Shown piece by piece: positions 43,084-51,049 of a stretch of DNA of 64,000 nucleotides. The translations under genes and the position numbers were made by a program. Under the pieces are notes generated by a model. That model was not told where the DNA came from and made no database searches. It saw only the letters and a list, made by a program, of their open reading frames with translations. The stretch's first letter is position 1, and every line of letters begins with the position of its first letter. The stretch covers positions 558,001-622,000 of the forward strand of contig NZ_CP042266.1 of assembly GCF_007856155.1 (NCBI RefSeq), read 5' to 3'. Source of the DNA: Streptomyces qinzhouensis (GTDB taxonomy: Bacteria > Actinomycetota > Actinomycetes > Streptomycetales > Streptomycetaceae).

Positions 43084-44130
43084 GGCGAAGACGATGCAGG
43101 AGGCCGCGGGGGCGTTCAGGGAGCCCGCCCGCCGCGGTACGCCCGTCTCCGGGTCGATGTCGAACCAGGTGACGTCGCCGGAGCGTTCGTTGGCCGCGTA
43201 GAGCCGCCGTCCGGTGGGGTCGAGCGCCAGATCGCGCGGCCAGTGTCCGCCGCAGGGCACGGTGGTGACCAGCCGGACCCCCTCGCCGTCGGGGGCGAGG
43301 TCCAGTACCGAGATGCTGTCGTGGCCGCGGTTGGCGACCCACAGCCGGTCCCCGCCGGGCGCCACGACGATCTCGGAGGGGTAGGAGCGGCCCTCGGTGC
43401 CCGCCGGCAGTACGGATACCTCGCCGACGGCTTCGAGAACACCCGCTTCGGCGTCCCATCGGCAGACGGTGACCGTGGGCACCAGCTCGTTGAGGACGTA
43501 GGCGTGGGTCCCGGCCGGATGGAAGGCCAGATGGCGGGGGCCGTTACCGGGGCGCAGGGCGGTCTCGCCGTGCGCCACCAGTTCACCGGCCGCGCGGTCG
43601 AGCGCGTACACGCACACCGAGTCGCTGCCCAGGTCGACGCCCAGGACCCAGCGGCCACTCGGGTCGGGCACGATCTGGTGGGCGTGGGGGCCGCGCTGGC
43701 GGTCGGGGTCGGGTCCGGAGCCCTCGAGCCGGCGGACGCCGCTGACGGCGCCGGGGCGGCCGTCGTCGTCGACCGGCAGCACGCTGACGCTTCCGGAGCC
43801 GTAGTTGGCGGTCAGCAGATGGCCGTCGGCGACCGCGAGATGGGTGGGCCCGGCACCGCGTACCGGCACCCGCTCGCCCAGCGGCCCGGGCGCGGCGCCC
43901 CGCACGTCGAAGGCCGCGACGGCACCCTCGGCGGTCTCGGAGACCGCGTACAGGACGGGGCCGCCGGCCGCGGGGCCGAGGGCCAGGTAGGAGGGGTCGG
44001 CGAGCGTGTCACTGGATCCGGTCTCGGTCAGCGCGCCGCTCTCCGTGTCGACGGCCGCGGCGATGATGCCCCGCCCGCCCGCCGAGGTGAACGATCCGAT
44101 GAATGCCCGTCCGGCCCTGCTCTCGCCCAC
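43081..44130 (-). CDS. lactonase-type seven-bladed beta-propeller (YvrE/PGL-like)
   Basis: The 349-residue cytoplasmic protein has the lactonase/6-phosphogluconolactonase YbhE-type repeats, such as AFIGSFTSAGGRGI, GPTHLAVADGHLLTANYGSGSVSVLPV, DRQRGPHAHQIVPDPSGRWVLGVDLGSDSV and GNGPRHLAFHPAGTHAYVLNEL. HxHQ and NEL contribute to the active-site region. GGAGGA 6 bases before GTG 44130 decides the start. It is divergent from the HAD gene across about 180 bases. Confidence 0.92.
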   Translation of the reverse strand: MGESRAGRAFIGSFTSAGGRGIIAAAVDTESGALTETGSSDTLADPSYLALGPAAGGPVLYAVSETAEGAVAAFDVRGAAPGPLGERVPVRGAGPTHLAVADGHLLTANYGSGSVSVLPVDDDGRPGAVSGVRRLEGSGPDPDRQRGPHAHQIVPDPSGRWVLGVDLGSDSVCVYALDRAAGELVAHGETALRPGNGPRHLAFHPAGTHAYVLNELVPTVTVCRWDAEAGVLEAVGEVSVLPAGTEGRSYPSEIVVAPGGDRLWVANRGHDSISVLDLAPDGEGVRLVTTVPCGGHWPRDLALDPTGRRLYAANERSGDVTWFDIDPETGVPRRAGSLNAPAASCIVFA

Positions 44131-44313
44131 GGCGCTTCCTCCCACGCTGATCACTGTCGGTCCTCTGATCACTGGCTGCGGGGCAGACGGTAGCAGCGGT
44201 CTAGACCAAGTGTCTGTACGAGGGTCCGCGCCCCGTGCCTTCGGCGGGTGGGGGACCCCGTAGCGGCGGGTGGGGGGTTCGCGGCGGGCGGGCGCACTGG
44301 CATGCTGGGGTGC

Positions 44314-44997
44314 ATGAGCCTTGCACGTACCCCGTCGGTCATCTTCGATCTCGACGGCACGCTGGTGGACAGCGAGCCGAATTACTACGAGGCGGGGCGG
44401 CGGCTGCTCGCCGAGTACGGCGTGATGGACTTCGGCTGGGAGCGTCACACCGACTTCATCGGCATCAGCACCCGCGAGACCCTGGCGGCGCTCCGTGCGG
44501 AGCACGGTCTGACCGCGTCCCTCGACGAACTGCTGGCGGGCAAGAACCGGCACTATCTCCAACTGGCCCGGGCGTCGACGGCGGTCTTCCCGCAGATGCG
44601 GGTGTTCGTCGAGCTGCTGCGGGAGCGAGGGGTGCCGATGGCCGTGGCCTCCGGGTCGTCGCCGGAGGGTATCGATGCGGTGCTCTCGGGCACCGGACTC
44701 GACGCGTTCTTCCCGACGGTCGTCTCGGCCGAGGAGGTGCCGCGCGGCAAGCCGGAGCCGGATGTGTTCCTGGAGGCGGCACGGCGGTTGGGGGCGGATC
44801 CGGGCGACTGCGTCGTACTGGAGGACGCGCCGCCCGGAGCGGCCGCGGCACAGGCCGCCGGGATGCGGTGCATCGCGATCCCCTACGTGAAGGCGACCGC
44901 GGGGGACCCCGCGTTCGCCGCGGCGGATCTGCTGTACGCGGGCGGCCAGGAGGAGTTCAGCGCCCGGGCGGCCTACGACTGGCTCCTCACCGGCTAA
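44314..44997 (+). CDS. HAD-superfamily phosphatase (beta-phosphoglucomutase-like)
   Basis: A 227-residue HAD protein: motif I VIFDLDGTLVDSEP, motif II AVASGSSPEG, motif III Lys in RGKPEPDVFL, motif IV VVLEDAPPGAAAAQAAGM. A cap domain of the C1 type lies between motifs I and II. Sugar phosphates are typical substrates. ATG 44314 is chosen; ATG 44302 is an alternative. Its TAA stop is made partly of the left end of a MITE, so the original stop was probably TAG. Confidence 0.92.
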   Translation: MSLARTPSVIFDLDGTLVDSEPNYYEAGRRLLAEYGVMDFGWERHTDFIGISTRETLAALRAEHGLTASLDELLAGKNRHYLQLARASTAVFPQMRVFVELLRERGVPMAVASGSSPEGIDAVLSGTGLDAFFPTVVSAEEVPRGKPEPDVFLEAARRLGADPGDCVVLEDAPPGAAAAQAAGMRCIAIPYVKATAGDPAFAAADLLYAGGQEEFSARAAYDWLLTG

Positions 44998-45158
44998 GGG
45001 CTGTCCCGTAATCCCTGGTGGATCAGCGCGCGGCGTCAGATGCGGTGCATCGCAAGGCGGAGGGTCGCCCTCATACTGGATGTATTTGGGCGATTCGACA
45101 ACGCAGCGAGGTGCCGTAGCTGTCGTCGTGCGCCCGCCGGGGATTACGGGACAGCCCT
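44997..45158. mobile_element. MITE-like non-autonomous element
   Basis: Perfect 19-bp terminal inverted repeats (44997-45015, beginning AGGGCTGTCCCGTAA, and 45140-45158) enclose about 125 bases without a coding frame. The flanks hold CTA at 44994-44996 and 45157-45159, consistent with a CTA/YTAR-type target duplication used by IS5-like transposases. The element interrupts the HAD stop codon. A transposase in trans would be needed for movement; the ends match the type seen with IS5-family elements. Confidence 0.85.
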
Positions 45159-45223
45159 AGGTCGGACGCGTCGGGGCGGCGGTGAGCCGTGGGCTCCGTA
45201 CCACCGCCGCGGCGCGCCGGGGT

Positions 45224-46027
45224 TCAGGGTTTGATGCCCACGCAGGCGTACACCGGCGCACCCTTCGTGTCGGCCACGTCCTCCTCGGGCTCGTGCGGCC
45301 ACTCCTCCAGCGCCACCAGGCCCGGTTCCAGGAGGTCGAGTCCCGCGACGAGTTCACCGACCTCGGCATGCGAGCGCATCCGCAGCGGCACGCCGTTGGC
45401 GCGGTAGATCTCCACGATGCCGGCCATGGTCGCGGGGTCGAGGTCCGCCGTACCGTGCGAGAGCATCAGGGCGCTGCCCGGGGCCAGCGGCTCCAGCAGC
45501 GTCTCCAGCAGACCGCGCGGATCGGCGTCGTCGCCGACGAAGTGCAGCAGGGCGATCGTCGACAGCACCACGGGCTCGTCGAAGTCGAGCACCTCCCGCG
45601 CCCCGGCGATGATCTTCTCCGGCTCCCGGACATCGGCCTGGATGTACTCGGTGCGCCCGGCGGGCGTACCGCGCAGCAGGGCCTCGGCATGGCGCAGGAC
45701 GACCGGGTCGTGGTCCACATAGGTGATGCGCGCGTCGGGGACGATCTGCTGGACGACCTGGTGGAGGTTGGGCCGGGTGGGGATTCCGGTGCCTATGTCG
45801 AGGAACTGGCGCAGGCCGCGGCGGGCCAGCAGCCGGGCGGCGCGGCGCATGAAGCCCCGGTTGGCGTGGGCCGCCTGGCGGGCGCCCGGGAGTACCTTCA
45901 GTACCTGCTCGGCGGCGGCGGCGTCCACGGGATAGTGGTCCTTGCCGCCGAGGATGTAGTCATAGATCCGGGCGGAGTGGGCCTTCGCCGTATCGATGGT
46001 GGTGGTGCCGTCCCCGGGGTCGGTCAT
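45224..46027 (-). CDS. DUF574 SAM-dependent methyltransferase, copy 1
   Basis: The 267-residue protein has the actinobacterial DUF574 opening SARIYDYILGGKDHYPVDAAAAEQ, then the SAM-binding strand FLDIGTGIPTRPNLHQVVQQ and ARITYVDHDPVVLRHAEALL. LSHGTADLDP and LEEWPHEPEED follow. Substrates are unknown, and streptomycetes carry many paralogs. GGAGG lies 8 bases before ATG 46027. It has about 45-50% apparent similarity in motif order to the copy at 55974; no count was made. Confidence 0.9.
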   Translation of the reverse strand: MTDPGDGTTTIDTAKAHSARIYDYILGGKDHYPVDAAAAEQVLKVLPGARQAAHANRGFMRRAARLLARRGLRQFLDIGTGIPTRPNLHQVVQQIVPDARITYVDHDPVVLRHAEALLRGTPAGRTEYIQADVREPEKIIAGAREVLDFDEPVVLSTIALLHFVGDDADPRGLLETLLEPLAPGSALMLSHGTADLDPATMAGIVEIYRANGVPLRMRSHAEVGELVAGLDLLEPGLVALEEWPHEPEEDVADTKGAPVYACVGIKP

Positions 46028-46146
46028 GAGGGTGTCCTCCGCTGGTCGTTCCGTGCTTGTGTCTGGTGCCGTGCCGGTTGATCTCGTGTTCGGGTACTCG
46101 TGGTGCGGGGCGTCGCGCCCGTGGTCCGGCACTTCGCCGGGTGCCC

Positions 46147-46204
46147 GTGAGCCGGGTAACGGTGAGCCGGGTGCCGTAAGCCGGGTGCCCGTAAGCCGTA
46201 CGCC
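46147..46204. repeat. 14-15-bp tandem repeat, four decayed copies
   Basis: Units GTGAGCCGGGTAACG, GTGAGCCGGGTGCC, GTAAGCCGGGTGCCC and GTAAGCCGTACGCC follow each other from 46147. The array lies between DUF397 and the DUF574 methyltransferase, both on the minus strand. Confidence 0.75.
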
Positions 46205-46252
46205 GGGCGGGCGTACGCCTCCGGTCCGGAGCCGTGGCGCGGCGCGGCCGGC

Positions 46253-46483
46253 TCAGGAGAGCAGGAAGTCCGCCTCGCCGGACTTGGCCCCGCGCACCAC
46301 CTCGGCGATGTCCTGGGCGGTGAAGATCAGTGCCGGCCCGTTCGGGTCCTGGGACTGCCGTACCGCCACATATCCGTTCCCCAGTTGCTTCACCTCGACG
46401 CAGTTGCCCCCGTTGCTGCCGCTCCAGGGCTTGGTCCAGGCCGAGGTTCCGAGCGTGAGGTCCGCGTGGCTGACGTGGCTCAT
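46253..46483 (-). CDS. DUF397 protein
   Basis: A 76-residue DUF397 protein with the family core WTKPWSGSNGGNCVEVKQLGNGYVAVRQSQDPNGPALIFTAQDI (recognised from WSGSNGGNCVEV and VRQSQDPNGP). DUF397 proteins are small partners of XRE regulators in streptomycetes and are thought to act as pair modules that modulate the regulator. Its ATG overlaps the stop of the XRE gene by four bases (ATGA). Confidence 0.93.
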   Translation of the reverse strand: MSHVSHADLTLGTSAWTKPWSGSNGGNCVEVKQLGNGYVAVRQSQDPNGPALIFTAQDIAEVVRGAKSGEADFLLS

Positions 46484-47349
46484 GGGTCCAGCTCCTTGCG
46501 AATGACGTCGAGGAGGCGCAGGGTGTCCTTTCTCGACAGTGCGTACGTGCTCATCTGGTCGAGGGCCTCCCGGTAGAGGGCGACCTCGGCGGGGTCCTCG
46601 CTGTACGTCGCCCGGCTGAGGCTGTCGATGCCGACGACGTCCGGGAGTTCGGGGATCTCGAATCTGAAGACCGAGAACGGGCCGAAGCCCCCGGGATGCA
46701 GTCCGGAGCGGAACGGGGCCACCTGGAAGGTCACGGACGGCAGATGGGCCACCGCGAGCAGCTGCTCGAGTTGGCCGCGCATCACGTCCGGCGGCCCGAC
46801 AGGACGGCGCAGAACCGTTTCATCGACGACGGCCCAGAAGTGCGGCGGCTCGGGCTCCAACCGGGTCAGCAGCGCCTGTCTCTCCCGGCGGAGTGCGATC
46901 TGGCGCTCCACCACCTCGGTGGAGACCCGGGGCAGCCCGAGGCTCAGGACGCACCGCGCGTACTCCGGGGTCTGGAGCAGGCCCGGCACCACATGGGGTT
47001 CGTACGAGCGGACCTGGGTCGCGCCGCTCTCCAGACTGACATGGACGCCGAACCAGTTGGGCAGCACATCGCGATAACCTTGCCACCAGCCGGAGACATT
47101 GGCCTGGTCCGTGAGCTCCAGGAACTCCGCCGCCTCCTCGTCCCCAACGCCGTAGATCTCCAGCAGCGCTTTGACGGTCAGCCATTTCAGGGTGACCTCG
47201 GCCCGCTCCATGCGGGTGATGGTGGTGTGCGACTGACGCAGTCGCTTGCCCACGTCCTGCGCCGACAGGCCGACGGCCTGGCGCAGTTGCAGCAGTCGCC
47301 GGCCCAGGACCATCTGCAGAACCGTGGGCGCTGATCTCGGCTCACTCAC
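46480..47349 (-). CDS. XRE-family helix-turn-helix regulator with DUF5753 domain
   Basis: A 289-residue regulator: HTH at residues 12-60 (LGRRLLQLRQAVGLSAQDVGKRLRQSHTTITRMERAEV), then the DUF5753 sensor domain with WWQGYRDVLPNWFGVHVSLESGATQVRSYEPHVVPGLLQTPEYAR and MRGQLEQLL. GTG 47349 is preceded by AAAGGGG. It is the core of the HTH/DUF397 pair and is divergent from a small ATPase, as in many streptomycete regulatory clusters linked to development or antibiotic control. Confidence 0.93.
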   Translation of the reverse strand: MSEPRSAPTVLQMVLGRRLLQLRQAVGLSAQDVGKRLRQSHTTITRMERAEVTLKWLTVKALLEIYGVGDEEAAEFLELTDQANVSGWWQGYRDVLPNWFGVHVSLESGATQVRSYEPHVVPGLLQTPEYARCVLSLGLPRVSTEVVERQIALRRERQALLTRLEPEPPHFWAVVDETVLRRPVGPPDVMRGQLEQLLAVAHLPSVTFQVAPFRSGLHPGGFGPFSVFRFEIPELPDVVGIDSLSRATYSEDPAEVALYREALDQMSTYALSRKDTLRLLDVIRKELDP

Positions 47350-47692
47350 GGCACGGCCCCTTTCGAACACCGGATCATCTGATGCAGTGTGCCATGCGCC
47401 CAGGAGCCTGCACAGGACACACACACGACAGTGCACCGTGCAGAGTGTTCTTGCCAACTTTCCTGACCCGGTCCATAGTTGGCGCAGTGACTCGGCTCAC
47501 GCGGCAGACCGGCCGCTGTGCACGAGGCGCGGCGACGTCCCGGTTCTGACCACAACCGGGGCCCGGCACCCGGCGGTCCCTCTGACCCCTTCGCGAGTGC
47601 GCGCGAAGGCACCGCGCCACGGCAACCGGCGCCCGCCCGTCCCTTCCGGTCGCCGCACCGGGCCGGGCGTGCCCCCACCGATAGGACTGCCC
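47350..47692. promoter_or_regulatory. divergent region with promoter candidate
   Basis: TTGCCA at 47451-47456 and CATAGT at 47474-47479 are 17 bases apart and could form a promoter reading right towards the ATPase. Outer arms GCCAACT and AGTTGGC (47453-47459, 47477-47483) form an inverted repeat over the same stretch, so a regulator such as the XRE protein could occlude it. The rest is Arg/Pro-rich noise. Confidence 0.5.
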
Positions 47693-48133
47693 GTGACGAT
47701 CGCCGCCGACATCCCTCCCCGGCAGCAGCCGGACGACAGCACCGTCCGTACGTGTTTGTTCGATCTCCCGGCGGACCACCGCTCGGTGTCCATCGCCCGG
47801 CGGCTCACCGAGACGTATCTCGACAGCCGGGTCCACTGCGACGACGTCCGGCACTCCGTGACCTTGCTGATCAGCGAGTTGGCGACCAATGCCATCCGGC
47901 ACGCCTCCGGATTCCAGTTCCGGTGCCGGGTCAGGCTGGAGGAAGGCGCGGTGCGCATAGAGGTGGAGGACCGGGGCGGATCGCACTCCCTCATCAGGTC
48001 CCGCCGGCCGTCGCCGGACGAGGAGTGCGGCCGGGGGCTCCAGTTGGTGGAGTGTCTGTCGAAGGACTGGGGGATGCGGCGCCGGGACCACGGCCCGGGG
48101 TCGGTGGTCTGGGCGGTCGTCGCGGCCCACTGA
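47693..48133 (+). CDS. HATPase_c-type ATP-binding protein (anti-sigma-factor-like)
   Basis: The 146-residue protein has the GHKL ATP-binding N-box ISELATNAIRHASGFQF and the G1-box IEVEDRGGSHSL, then GRGLQLVECLSKDWG. Such short proteins resemble the SpoIIAB/RsbW-type anti-sigma kinases and are common beside XRE/DUF397 modules in Streptomyces. GTG 47693 has AGGA 7 bases upstream. It is divergent from the XRE regulator, giving the ATPase-XRE-DUF397 triad. Confidence 0.92.
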   Translation: MTIAADIPPRQQPDDSTVRTCLFDLPADHRSVSIARRLTETYLDSRVHCDDVRHSVTLLISELATNAIRHASGFQFRCRVRLEEGAVRIEVEDRGGSHSLIRSRRPSPDEECGRGLQLVECLSKDWGMRRRDHGPGSVVWAVVAAH

Positions 48134-48252
48134 GGCGGGAGACCCGGGGCCGTCTCCGTCCGCTCCGCGCCGGCCGGCGGCCACCGGGTGATGACCGCGC
48201 CGTGATGTGGAGATGTCGTGTTGCGGCGTGACGGCCATCCCCTCCGCTATAA

Positions 48253-48269
48253 CGCTAAGCGGATTAGCG
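48253..48269. promoter_or_regulatory. CGCTAA-N5-TTAGCG inverted repeat
   Basis: A perfect 6-bp inverted repeat with 5-base spacer stands in an AT-richer patch between two convergent genes. No downstream gene on either strand starts close by, so its regulator and target are not evident. Confidence 0.5.
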
Positions 48270-48294
48270 ATATGCTCCCGATGGCACCTCGCCA

Positions 48295-48357
48295 CCGGGA
48301 GCCCTCCCGGGCCGCACCGCCCCGTGTCCGGCCTACAGGAAGCGGGAGGGCTCCCGG
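48295..48357. terminator. 15-bp perfect stem with 33-base loop
   Basis: CCGGGAGCCCTCCCG at 48295-48309 is the exact inverse complement of 48343-48357. It lies between the convergent ATPase and M56 genes and probably terminates one or both. Confidence 0.6.
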
Positions 48358-48468
48358 AAAGCCGGGCCGGACCGACCGGGGACGCTCGGCCCCAGGACCG
48401 CGAGCCGCGCCGGGACCGGCATGACACAAGCGCCCCGGAAGCAGCCGGCGGCCGGATCCGTACCGCCG

Positions 48469-49371
48469 TCAGCAGGCCACCAGCAGCGGCAGAAACGGCG
48501 CCGTCACCGAGGCGAGGAGCACCCCGGCCCAGGTCATCCGGCGCGGGCGGGCCTCCGGGGTGAGGATGCGGCGCAGACGGATCAGGGCGCCGCCGCCCCC
48601 GGCGCCCAGCGCGGAGCTCGGTGCGCGTCCCGCCGCGACCTCGCACATGGCGGTCGCCAGCGCATCGCGGGAGTGGGAGCGCAGCGCCCGGTCGTCCGCG
48701 ATCATCTCCAGCAGCAGCGCGGTCTGTTCCTGGGCGCGGCGGGCCAGCGGCAGCCCGGGAAAGGCCCGGGCGAAGGCCTTCGCCGCGATCTGCACGAGAT
48801 GGTGGCGGCCCCGGAGATGGGCGTGTTCATGGGCGAGTACGGCCCGTAGCTGCTCGTCGGTGAGGAGGTCCAGCGCGCCCCGGGTGACGACGACGCGGTG
48901 TGCCCGCCCCGGCAGGCAGTAGACCGCGGGTACCTCGTGGTCGACCACCGTCGCCCCGTAGTCCGCCGCCTCGGCGCCGATCACTGCGAGCAGTCCGGCG
49001 TGGCGCCGCCGTTCGCGCCGGGCCTGCCAGACGGTCGCGGCCAGCCAGCCCAGCGGGAGGAGCACGATGGTGGCGGGCGCCAGCAGCAGCCCGATGTCGG
49101 CGGGGCCGGCCGGGGAGTCGCCGGGGGGTGCGTCGGCGGCCAGTCCGCAGGTGCTGAGCAGACCGACGATTCCGTCGTGGACGTGCTGTTCGGCGAGGAC
49201 GAGGTGGTAGACGGCGAGGGCCGTGGCGACCACGAAGGTGAGGGTCAGCCCCTGCCAGGCCAGTACGGCCGCGGTGGGGGCGCGATGGGTCCAGCGGGCG
49301 CCGGAGAGGGCGTACGGCAGGATCACACCGACCAGGACGGCGTACGCGGCCAGGGCCAGGACCGTGATCAC
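48469..49371 (-). CDS. M56-family membrane metallopeptidase, BlaR1/MecR1-like
   Basis: A 300-residue protein with N-terminal membrane helices (ITVLALAAYAVLVGVILPYAL), a cytoplasmic peptidase with AVLAHEHAHLRGRHHLVQ (HEHAH, HExxH zinc motif) and ADDRALR as likely downstream ligand region, and a C-terminal membrane helix. Such proteins cleave a paired BlaI-type repressor in response to an envelope signal. Its ATG overlaps the stop of the BlaI gene (ATGA), making a coupled sensor pair. It lacks a penicillin-binding sensor domain, so the signal is not necessarily a beta-lactam. Confidence 0.93.
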   Translation of the reverse strand: MITVLALAAYAVLVGVILPYALSGARWTHRAPTAAVLAWQGLTLTFVVATALAVYHLVLAEQHVHDGIVGLLSTCGLAADAPPGDSPAGPADIGLLLAPATIVLLPLGWLAATVWQARRERRRHAGLLAVIGAEAADYGATVVDHEVPAVYCLPGRAHRVVVTRGALDLLTDEQLRAVLAHEHAHLRGRHHLVQIAAKAFARAFPGLPLARRAQEQTALLLEMIADDRALRSHSRDALATAMCEVAAGRAPSSALGAGGGGALIRLRRILTPEARPRRMTWAGVLLASVTAPFLPLLVAC

Positions 49372-49736
49372 GAGCCGCTCCGCCGTTTGGCGGCGCGCAG
49401 CGCGGAGCGCAGTGCCTGCACCTCGTCGGCGGAGATCTGTTCCACGAAGCTCAGGAGCACCCCGGCCGGATCGGGATTGCCGTCCAGCGCGTCCTGCATC
49501 CGGGCGGCCGTGTACTGCTGGCGGGTGCAGGTGGACCGGTAGACCCAGGCCCGGCCCTCTTTCTCGCGCTCCAGCATGCCCTTGTTGAAGAGGATGTCGG
49601 CGACCGTCTTGACGGTGCTGTACGCGATGGGGCGCTTGCGGTTGAGATCGTCGCGCACCTCGCGGGCGGTGGCCGGACGACCCCAGTTCCAGAGGCGGTC
49701 CATGATCTCCGCCTCGAGATCACCCAACTGTCGCAC
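49368..49736 (-). CDS. BlaI/MecI/CopY-family repressor
   Basis: The 122-residue regulator carries the winged HTH QLGDLEAEIMDRLWNWGRPATAREVRDDL, then RPIAYSTVKTVADILFNKGMLEREKEGRAWVYR, a strong BlaI/MecI signature. GTG 49736 has GAGGAG 6 bases upstream, which decides the start over the longer frame. It precedes the M56 protease in the transcript (protease stop and start overlapped). It likely represses the cluster to its right, released on cleavage. Confidence 0.93.
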   Translation of the reverse strand: MRQLGDLEAEIMDRLWNWGRPATAREVRDDLNRKRPIAYSTVKTVADILFNKGMLEREKEGRAWVYRSTCTRQQYTAARMQDALDGNPDPAGVLLSFVEQISADEVQALRSALRAAKRRSGS

Positions 49737-49780
49737 GCCCGCTCCTCTCGCCGGCGGCACCGACGCCCCCGTCCCCGTCT

Positions 49781-49830
49781 TCAGTGTTCTCAGTGTTCTC
49801 TGTGTTCTCAGCGTTCTCAGTTCTCAGTGG
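49781..49830. repeat. 9-bp tandem repeat (CAGTGTTCT)
   Basis: CAGTGTTCT occurs twice exactly (49782, 49791), followed by degenerate copies at 49800 and 49809 and a truncated one. It lies in the 87-base gap between the BlaI gene and the CPVC membrane protein. Confidence 0.8.
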
Positions 49831-50402
49831 CTGCTCATCGTAGTCGTCGTGCCGGTGGTCCCCGGGGTGTCCGGTCCGCCGTTCCCGGCCCCGGCCGTGC
49901 CCGGAGCGGGGGCGGGAGCGGCGGCCGTGGGCACCGGGCAGGCGTCCGCCGTACGCAGCCGCTTGACCAGCGCATGGGCGAGGAGGGCGACCGAGGCGAC
50001 CGCGAGCACCGGCTGCGCCGGGGCCCAGTACGACATCGCCCCGGTCGTCCCGAGCGCCAAAACGACCAGCTTGTTGCAGACCGGGCAGCCGACGGCGAGC
50101 ACCGACAGCACGCCCCCGGCGATCGCGCGGACACCCCTCGGTCCGCGCCGGGCGGGGTCCGCACCGGCCGCCCCGGCACCCTTCGGGGCCCGGCCGGGAC
50201 CGGTGGCATAGGTGGCGGCCAGCAGGCCCGTCAGGACCGAGCCGGCGCCCCACACCGGATAGTTCCACCAGAGCACGGGCGTCATCCGGGTGTACAGCGA
50301 GGACGGGACGACACCGGTCGGCACCCCGATGACGACCGCCGCGAGCACCGCCGCCGCGGCCGCCACCAGCCACTGCCGTGCCCCCCAGGCCCGTACCCCC
50401 AT
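49824..50402 (-). CDS. membrane protein with CPVC motif
   Basis: The 192-residue protein has four or five membrane helices (RQWLVAAAAAVLAAVVIGVP, NYPVWGAGSVLTGLLAATYATG). In a later helix is VGCPVCNKLVVLALGTTGAM, a CxxC pair next to an Asn-Lys, and then PVLAVASVALLAHAL. The C-terminus is a Pro/Gly/Thr-rich tail. A membrane CxxC suggests thiol redox or metal (copper) handling. GGAGG lies before ATG 50402. It is divergent from DUF6153 and precedes the BlaI-M56 pair. Confidence 0.85.
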   Translation of the reverse strand: MGVRAWGARQWLVAAAAAVLAAVVIGVPTGVVPSSLYTRMTPVLWWNYPVWGAGSVLTGLLAATYATGPGRAPKGAGAAGADPARRGPRGVRAIAGGVLSVLAVGCPVCNKLVVLALGTTGAMSYWAPAQPVLAVASVALLAHALVKRLRTADACPVPTAAAPAPAPGTAGAGNGGPDTPGTTGTTTTMSSH

Positions 50403-50451
50403 CGTCTCCCCCTCCACGCTCCGACCGGCAGTGCCCGGCAATGCCAAGAAC

Positions 50452-50463
50452 CTTAGTAGCAAG
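50452..50463. promoter_or_regulatory. possible BlaI-type operator
   Basis: CTTAGTAGCAAG is an imperfect palindrome (8 of 12 positions symmetric) between the divergent CPVC membrane protein and DUF6153 genes. It is a reasonable target for the nearby BlaI-type repressor, but symmetry is weak. Confidence 0.35.
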
Positions 50464-50522
50464 TGGGGGGAAGCGGCAGCAGGGGGAGGCCTTCGGTATC
50501 GTCGGGGCCGGAGGTGGACGTG

Positions 50523-50939
50523 ATGGCTGCGGACGGGACGATCAGAGCGGCGGGTGCCTGGGGGCAGCTGCTGCTGGTCGTGCTCGCGCTGGGTGTCTTC
50601 GCGATGCACACGGTGGGCCACCCCGACAGCGGCTCCGCCATGTCCCATCAGGACGGCACCACCGTCTCGGCCTCGGTGCACGGACCCGCCGCGGTCTCCG
50701 CGCCGGGCGGCCACCAGAGCTCCGACGGCTCCGACGCCCCGGACTCCGGCATGGCGATGGACATGCTCGCCCTCTGTGTCGCCGTCCTCGGCACCGTTCT
50801 GCTCGCCGCGCTCCTGCGGGCGGCCGCCGTCCGCCGCACGGATCTGCCGGTGAGGCTGCGCGGCCTTCTCGTCGCACCCCGCCGGGGCCCGCCGCCGCGC
50901 GCCCCCGACCTCGCCGCTCTGTCGATCCTGCGGATCTAG
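50523..50939 (+). CDS. DUF6153 protein
   Basis: The 138-residue protein has an N-terminal membrane anchor (WGQLLLVVLALGVFAMHTVGHP) and a second hydrophobic segment (MDMLALCVAVLGTVLLAALLRA). Between them is a Ser/Gly/Asp-rich loop with His residues (SHQDG, GHQSSDGSDAPDSGMAMDM) matching DUF6153, and the tail is Arg/Pro-rich. His/Met content points to possible copper contact. GGAGG at 50510-50514 supports ATG 50523. Confidence 0.85.
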   Translation: MAADGTIRAAGAWGQLLLVVLALGVFAMHTVGHPDSGSAMSHQDGTTVSASVHGPAAVSAPGGHQSSDGSDAPDSGMAMDMLALCVAVLGTVLLAALLRAAAVRRTDLPVRLRGLLVAPRRGPPPRAPDLAALSILRI

Positions 50940-51049
50940 ACCGTCTGCCGCCGCGGGCTGCTCCGGCATGCCCGCAGACGCCCGTACGGCGTCCCCACGG
51001 CCCGTACGGACAGCACCGCAGCATCGAACAGACAGCACGAGGTTGTGAC

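Larger units (their letters stand above)
48134..48468. other. intergenic region between convergent ATPase and M56 genes
   Basis: About 335 bases without a supported gene. It holds two symmetric features: the short inverted repeat CGCTAA-GCGGA-TTAGCG at 48253-48269 in an AT-richer patch, and a long stem at 48295-48357. Possible short frames here have no codon bias. Confidence 0.55.

Noticed and set aside
45040..45234. Small coding frame inside the MITE
   Set aside because: The frame crosses the element end, has no ribosome site and no codon bias.
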